From positions 1 through 18,367 of the forward strand of contig JABLYX010000082.1 in assembly GCA_018265615.1 (NCBI GenBank): DNA of 18,367 nt. The letters run 5' to 3'. Position 1 is the stretch's first letter; every line of letters starts with the position of its first letter. This document shows positions 15,137 through 18,367 of the stretch, piece after piece. Source of the stretch: Lentisphaeria bacterium (lineage in GTDB: Bacteria; Verrucomicrobiota; Lentisphaeria; Victivallales; Victivallaceae). The translations under genes were made by a program, and so were the position numbers. The notes under the pieces were generated by a model. That model was given only the letters and a program-made list of their open reading frames with translations, was not told the DNA's origin and ran no database searches.

Positions 15137-15408
15137 ACATCCCCCCAACTGAAACCTTTGCGATAAGCCGCATGTATCCGCTTATGGCAAGCCGGACACA
15201 ACCCGGCCAGATTCTCCCGGACGAAGAAATTCTCCTCCGTCGCCATCTCCTTATGATGCACTTCCGTTGCCAATCGTCCACAGAGGACGCACATCCCGTA
15301 CTGATCCCGCAGTACCGCCAGCCGTAGTTCCTGCCAACGTTTCGAACTGCGCCGTTCCCGGTGCGGATCCTGATTTTTCCGCCACTTCATTTTTCCATTT
15401 CCTGCCAT
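15124..15408 (-). CDS. HNH endonuclease
   Basis: This 94-residue protein carries a complete HNH motif: CVLC (residues 40 to 43), the VHHKE His pair, NLAGLCPACHKRIH near the end. The Cys pairs hold a structural zinc and the His and Asn residues form the ββα-metal active site. HNH proteins beside terminase are known to be needed for genome cutting in several HK97-type cos phages, so a packaging role is likely here. A stop lies just upstream of the ATG at 15408; the ATG at 15390 after GGAAATGG is an alternative start. Confidence 0.9.
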   Translation of the reverse strand: MAGNGKMKWRKNQDPHRERRSSKRWQELRLAVLRDQYGMCVLCGRLATEVHHKEMATEENFFVRENLAGLCPACHKRIHAAYRKGFSWGDVCRE

Positions 15409-15536
15409 TTTCTGCCGAAAAGTGGGGGCTACGGTCTAAGGATTTTCCGTTCTCTAAAAAAAACGATCCCCCTCCGGTCTTTTTCCGGATTTTCAACCCC
15501 CGAACGTTCAGCCAGTTAATCCATATTTCCGTATCC
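15409..15536. other. Short intergenic gap
   Basis: Between the excisionase-like gene and the HNH gene, minus-strand DNA holds CCGGAAAAAGACCGG (a 4-base stem) and a run of eight Ts, a weak terminator-like arrangement. No RNA gene is recognised. A TTG-started frame through here overlaps the HNH gene heavily and is not accepted. Confidence 0.3.
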
Positions 15537-15776
15537 CTATTTCATACCTCCGCCGGACTCCGGATCCTCCAGCTCAAACGTCCGGAAGAACTCCTTGCGT
15601 TTGATTCTTGTAGGCGTGAAATTCTTCAAAACCGGTAATCTATTGTTCTTTAACAATTTATATATTTTCGACTTACTTACGCCGAGGTAGAAGGAAGCTT
15701 CATTTACTGACAAAGTTGTTTTTGTGCGCTTTCGGCTGTTTTTGTTGTTTTCATGCATATTGGTTCTTTCCGTCAC
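15537..15776 (-). CDS. Excisionase-like helix-turn-helix protein
   Basis: The 79-residue product overlaps the recombinase stop in an ATGA. The basic N terminus is followed by TLSVNEASFYLGVSKSKIYKLLKNNRLP (about residues 21 to 48), a classic winged-helix/MerR-like DNA-binding motif of the excisionase family, and a short wing (TRIKRKEFFRTF). Proteins of this type direct a tyrosine recombinase toward excision or act as small regulators. Direct coupling to the recombinase gene supports an excisionase role. Confidence 0.82.
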   Translation of the reverse strand: MTERTNMHENNKNSRKRTKTTLSVNEASFYLGVSKSKIYKLLKNNRLPVLKNFTPTRIKRKEFFRTFELEDPESGGGMK

Positions 15777-16462
15777 TTCCGGTTAACTTTTGTTTCGGAT
15801 AATGGAGAACTATTGTTTCTGTTGAGAATCCGGTTGAATGCATCGGCCGAAACTTGTTCGTGACTCACGAAAACATCATCTCCGATGTAATGCAAAGTTT
15901 CCTCAAAGCTCGCATGTCCGGCCAACTGCTGGACCTTCCGGAGTGCAGTGATTCCGTCGCATCCCGCCCGGCGACGCTGAAAATAGATGAGGGTGAGGAA
16001 GGTCTTCCGCAGCCCGTGCAATGCAACGCCTCGCGGTTCAATCCCGGCTCGTTTCAGAAAGATACGGTTGTAATGCCATACCCTGTACCGACTCACTGGC
16101 CGGCCGCTGTTGCGAACGGAGAAGAGCCGGTCTTCGCGCCGAAAGACGAACCTCCGAAACACATCCGCACGCCATCGGACAACCGGTCCCCCGATTGCCT
16201 CCCATGGAAAGAAGGTTGAAAGCCGTTGCGGATCCTTGCTGCGTTTCTTCTCCAGCGTTCGCGTAACATACCGCCTCGGGCTTCCGTTCGGCTCAAACGC
16301 ATCGCAGTCACGCAATTCCAACACCTCACCGATTCGGGCCCCAATCCCAAGGATGAGGCAGATAATTGCGGCATATACAAGCTCATGCGGTCCCGGATTC
16401 AGGATCACGCCGAGAAACCGGGAGAACTCCTCCTCTGTGAGCGGCCTTGTCTTTGCCCCCAT
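15773..16462 (-). CDS. Tyrosine recombinase, catalytic domain only
   Basis: The 229-residue protein has the whole catalytic set: Arg43 (IGARIGEVLEL), Lys72 or Lys73, His149 and Arg152 (LHGLRKTF), His183 (LAGHASFEET) and the nucleophile Tyr192. It starts directly at the catalytic domain and lacks the usual N-terminal SAM-like core-binding and arm-binding domains, so it is shorter than typical phage integrases (around 350 to 400). It starts immediately after the stop of the 42-residue gene. It could integrate the phage, or resolve dimers of a plasmid-like form; the sequence does not decide. Confidence 0.88.
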   Translation of the reverse strand: MGAKTRPLTEEEFSRFLGVILNPGPHELVYAAIICLILGIGARIGEVLELRDCDAFEPNGSPRRYVTRTLEKKRSKDPQRLSTFFPWEAIGGPVVRWRADVFRRFVFRREDRLFSVRNSGRPVSRYRVWHYNRIFLKRAGIEPRGVALHGLRKTFLTLIYFQRRRAGCDGITALRKVQQLAGHASFEETLHYIGDDVFVSHEQVSADAFNRILNRNNSSPLSETKVNRK

Positions 16463-16591
16463 CTACTGCTCCTTCAGTGGAATAAACCGGGCGAAGCTGT
16501 ACCAGCAGACCGGACAGACTCCGGCAGGAGGGAACGGCCAGTGGAACGGTTTCCAATATTTTATTTTTTCTCCGTGGACAGGGCATCTCAT
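16463..16591 (-). CDS. Cys-pair mini-protein (42 aa)
   Basis: The ATG at 16591 overlaps the helicase loader stop in an ATGA, and the TAG at 16463 abuts the recombinase start. The product begins MRCPVHGEKIKYWKPF and carries CPVCWYSF near residues 26 to 33, so a CPxH and CPxC pair could bind one zinc. It is aromatic-rich. Exact fit between two genes, with coupling on one side and no gap on the other, argues strongly that it is real. Function unknown; a nucleic-acid-binding zinc knuckle is a guess. Confidence 0.72.
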   Translation of the reverse strand: MRCPVHGEKIKYWKPFHWPFPPAGVCPVCWYSFARFIPLKEQ

Positions 16592-17223
16592 CGCAACCCC
16601 CTCCCCTTTACGGCGGCGAACTGCATGATCTCGTTGAGCCGCTCGTCAATGCGGAATCCGTACCGTTGCCGGATCGCCGCATCATTGAGGTTACACGTCA
16701 CGACAGTGCGCACGCCGTGTCGGAGGAACGACTGGTAGTAGCGATGATCGAGGATGTCGCACATGAGATTGTACGGCGTACCGAATTTCATAACCGGATA
16801 CGACTCGGTCCCCATGTCGTCGATGACGATCGTATGTGGATCCCCGAGTGAAAACCGCCCTTCGAGCAAGTCGGTCCACTGCGTCGGCGTGACAGCCGGA
16901 TCGAGGAACGCAGTCTCAAACTGCTTTGCGGAAACAACCGGCCAGCGGAAGAGTGTCGCGAGACATTCGACGCCGAAGCTCTTGCCGATGCTGGAATCTC
17001 CGAAGAGGAACAGCCCGCGCCGGTTTTTGCCCTCCAGCTCTGCCGCGCCGTATGCAAGAACTGTTTCGTACACCTCACGGTTCACCGGAGTATAGCCGCA
17101 TTCCTGCAAATACCGCGCCATTTTCCCGACAGCTTCCGGAGACGGCTTCTCCGGTTCGTGCCGCCCGGTCCGCCGGCGAAGCTGTTCCGGCCTCGGGATC
17201 AGTGATGCGAGTTCAATTGCCAT
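16588..17223 (-). CDS. DnaC-like helicase loader ATPase
   Basis: The 211-residue AAA+ protein has Walker A GDSSIGKS (residues 75 to 82), Walker B HTIVIDDMGTE (130 to 140), a sensor-1 type strand TVVTCNLND (172 to 180) and an arginine-containing RYGFRIDERLNEI near the end. This is the plan of phage DnaC/DnaI-type loaders that put the host replicative helicase on the origin. GGGAGG lies upstream, and the gene overlaps the replication protein gene by 11 bases. The pairing with a DnaD-like protein is standard. Confidence 0.9.
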   Translation of the reverse strand: MAIELASLIPRPEQLRRRTGRHEPEKPSPEAVGKMARYLQECGYTPVNREVYETVLAYGAAELEGKNRRGLFLFGDSSIGKSFGVECLATLFRWPVVSAKQFETAFLDPAVTPTQWTDLLEGRFSLGDPHTIVIDDMGTESYPVMKFGTPYNLMCDILDHRYYQSFLRHGVRTVVTCNLNDAAIRQRYGFRIDERLNEIMQFAAVKGRGLR

Positions 17224-17899
17224 ATTTCAATCCTCCCAATCCTCGCTGTGTCAGTTCAAATTCCGGCCGCTTATCCATGCTCGGCAACACGCGCCCACCC
17301 TTCCGGAATCCTTCCGGAGCGTTCTTCTTCGATCGCTCCCACGTCCGGACGGCGGCACGCCAGTCCTTCATCGGAGTTTTGCCGATGAGCCATCCCTTGG
17401 AGTCATAAAAGTCGCAGAACTCCCCGGCGTCGACGTTGTTCTGCCGGGATTCGCAGTACTCCCGCACGGCTTCGACGGCAGGCTTCACAAACCGCTTTTT
17501 CGGACAACGACCACTCTCACCCCCCTTCCGGGGGTGTATATTTTCCCCGTAGGGGGAAATATCGGGGGGGTCTGCAATAGGGGTTGATAAGGGGGGCTGT
17601 TTTTCTTCATTTGTATTCATTTCTATACATTTGTATTCATTTGAATTCATTTGTTTCCTCCATCTCTTCCGGATGGCCTCCTGCCGTACCCTGCTGACTT
17701 GCGCCTTCCACTCTTCGGCGCGGTCGATCCGCATGCGCTCGGCCGCGAAGACGGCGCGTACGTTGTAAGGCATGGAGTCCGGCCCGGGATCACTCCCGCC
17801 GCGATAGAGGATAAGTGCCCGCACCAGCGCCCCGAGCTCTCTGTCGGAGAACTGAAGCAGTAAGTCACCCTGCTCGCAGATGTCATAATAAGCCGCCAT
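17213..17899 (-). CDS. Phage replication protein, DUF6291/DnaD-like
   Basis: The 228-residue product has an N-terminal domain of the DUF6291 type (YDICEQGDLLLQFSDRELG, then ALILYRGG and VRAVFAAERMRIDR), a low-complexity middle with Asn-rich repeats (EYKCIEMNTNEE) and a C-terminal part ending in the typical FYDSKGWLIGKTPMKDWRAA motif of phage replisome organisers. It probably binds the phage origin and brings in the loader encoded next. The Asn-rich middle is encoded by tandem 10-base DNA repeats, described separately. Upstream ribosome site is weak (AAGG, distant). Confidence 0.82.
   Translation of the reverse strand: MAAYYDICEQGDLLLQFSDRELGALVRALILYRGGSDPGPDSMPYNVRAVFAAERMRIDRAEEWKAQVSRVRQEAIRKRWRKQMNSNEYKCIEMNTNEEKQPPLSTPIADPPDISPYGENIHPRKGGESGRCPKKRFVKPAVEAVREYCESRQNNVDAGEFCDFYDSKGWLIGKTPMKDWRAAVRTWERSKKNAPEGFRKGGRVLPSMDKRPEFELTQRGLGGLKYGN
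17530..17596. repeat. G-run cluster and hairpin inside the replication gene
   Basis: On the plus strand five runs of four to seven Gs lie at 17530, 17552, 17564, 17580 and 17591. An 11-base stem with one mismatch and a 3-base loop (17538 to 17548 with 17552 to 17562) lies among them. It borders the AT-rich 10-base repeats. It may be an origin element or a quadruplex-forming stretch. Confidence 0.45.
17605..17653. repeat. Tandem 10-base repeats, candidate replication origin iterons
   Basis: Four clear copies and partial flanking ones of TTGTATTCAT follow in register at 17611, 17621 (TTCTATACAT), 17631 and 17641 (TTGAATTCAT). The stretch is AT-rich in a GC-rich gene and sits within the replication protein gene, as the lambda origin sits within O. 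Origin function is inferred. Confidence 0.55.
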
Positions 17900-17937
17900 A
17901 ATTGACTTTCAGTTACCTTGTCTTGTCGGTTTTCGCC

Positions 17938-18114
17938 TCAAAATGCTTTTCCGTTGACAATCGCAGGAAAGGGCAGATCGGCGCAGTGCCGGAGCAGGAT
18001 GAGAAAAAAGCGGCATTTCATTTGACGCTTCATATACCTTCGGACACTGCGCGACTTCAGTGCAAAAATCGAAAGGAAAATGAAAATGAAAAATGCCCTG
18101 ACCATAACATTCAT
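17938..18114 (-). CDS. Small basic membrane ORF (58 aa), uncertain
   Basis: The ATG at 18114 follows a very strong ribosome site (GGAGAGGAGGAGG). The product starts MNVMVRAFFIFIFLSIFAL, a likely membrane helix, followed by a basic segment (KSRSVRRYMKRQMK) and a second hydrophobic patch (RFFLILL). It fits between the first gene and the replication gene on the same strand. No family is recognised. An opposite-strand reading frame of similar size exists, so reality is uncertain. Confidence 0.35.
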   Translation of the reverse strand: MNVMVRAFFIFIFLSIFALKSRSVRRYMKRQMKCRFFLILLRHCADLPFPAIVNGKAF

Positions 18115-18131
18115 CCTCCTCCTCTCCATAC

Positions 18132-18343
18132 TCAATGCCAACAGCCCGTTTGACTGTACGGAAATCGCCGTGTATATCTGGCATTTCTGCGCAGCCGAAC
18201 CGGAACGGATACGGATAATCTGCACCCTTCGAGCAAAACGATGATCCATTCCGGATGCCGTTGAATGGCCGCAATTTTGAATTCCCCGCCGGAATCTGCC
18301 TGGACAGCTCCGGCGGCGGCACGATTTCTTCAAGCTTGCTCAT
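18132..18343 (-). pseudogene. Short early gene, probably frame-broken near residue 20
   Basis: The ATG at 18343 follows AAAGGATG and opens MSKLEEIVPPPELSRQIPAG, an opening I associate with short hypothetical proteins of PVC-group phages that continue IPAGEF. Here the run at the Gly codon has four Gs; with a fifth G, or a -1 slip, the frame would continue as EFKIAAIQRHPEWIIVLLEG and stop at 18132, just before the strong ribosome site of the next ORF. In the unshifted frame translation runs on to 17909 as a 144-residue product of atypical composition that overlaps the next ORF. The breakage is inferred from one remembered motif and the gene layout. Confidence 0.4.
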
Positions 18344-18367
18344 TGCGACATCCTTTCAAAATTTCAG

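Noticed and set aside
15251..15496. 81-codon TTG-started minus frame upstream of and across the HNH gene
   Set aside because: It overlaps the certain HNH gene by more than 150 bases in another frame and shows no family pattern.
18080..18244. Plus-strand 54-residue ORF starting MKMKNALTITFILLLSIL after GAAAGGAAA, looking like a signal peptide
   Set aside because: It lies antisense to the early operon and overlaps two minus-strand candidates with better ribosome sites. No promoter or terminator supports it. Kept only as an alternative.
1..18367. tRNA genes, CRISPR arrays, insertion sequences and riboswitches
   Set aside because: None was recognised on either strand by eye; short structured RNAs cannot be excluded without a covariance-model search.

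Overview
The window is a contiguous block of a temperate-looking tailed phage (HK97-type head, long non-contractile tail), most likely a prophage or a phage-derived contig. Almost every gene lies on the minus strand and is read from right to left. The genes are tightly packed, with many 4-base ATGA stop/start overlaps and clear Shine-Dalgarno sites. The DNA is GC-rich. The host cannot be fixed from sequence alone. The style (GC-rich, strong Shine-Dalgarno use, the IVPPPEL start of the first gene) reminds me of phages of Lentisphaerota or related PVC-group gut bacteria, but this is only an impression.

Reading in the direction of transcription, the right end (about 18343 to 15537) is an early/replication block: a short, possibly frame-broken gene, a small basic membrane ORF, a DUF6291/DnaD-like replication protein with tandem 10-base repeats inside it, a DnaC-type helicase loader, a 42-residue Cys-pair mini-protein, a compact tyrosine recombinase and an excisionase-like HTH protein. 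Without a clear break this runs into packaging (15408 to 12835): HNH endonuclease, terminase small subunit, terminase large subunit and a 49-residue zinc-ribbon protein.

Between packaging and head genes (about 11330 to 12600) sits an AT-richer island on the opposite strand. It holds two plus-strand genes with their own candidate promoter, closed by a bidirectional terminator and separated from the portal promoter by tandem minus-strand terminators. One gene encodes a protein that looks like a degenerate phospholipase-D-fold domain. The other encodes a coiled-coil protein with two central membrane segments. This is the best candidate for an undescribed system: a prophage-carried sensor/pore pair, possibly abortive-infection or superinfection exclusion.

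Left of the island, a new minus-strand promoter inside a nested inverted repeat starts the structural operon (11158 to 1): portal, prohead protease, major capsid, connector, head-tail joining protein, gp10-like protein, DUF3168-like tail terminator, tail tube, tail chaperones G and G-T joined by a -1 frameshift on nine As, tape measure, two unrecognised tail proteins, a beta-propeller tail protein with cysteine-rich ends, and a collagen-repeat tail fibre that runs off the left edge. No tRNA, rRNA, CRISPR array, insertion sequence, lysis gene or CI-type repressor was seen in the window.
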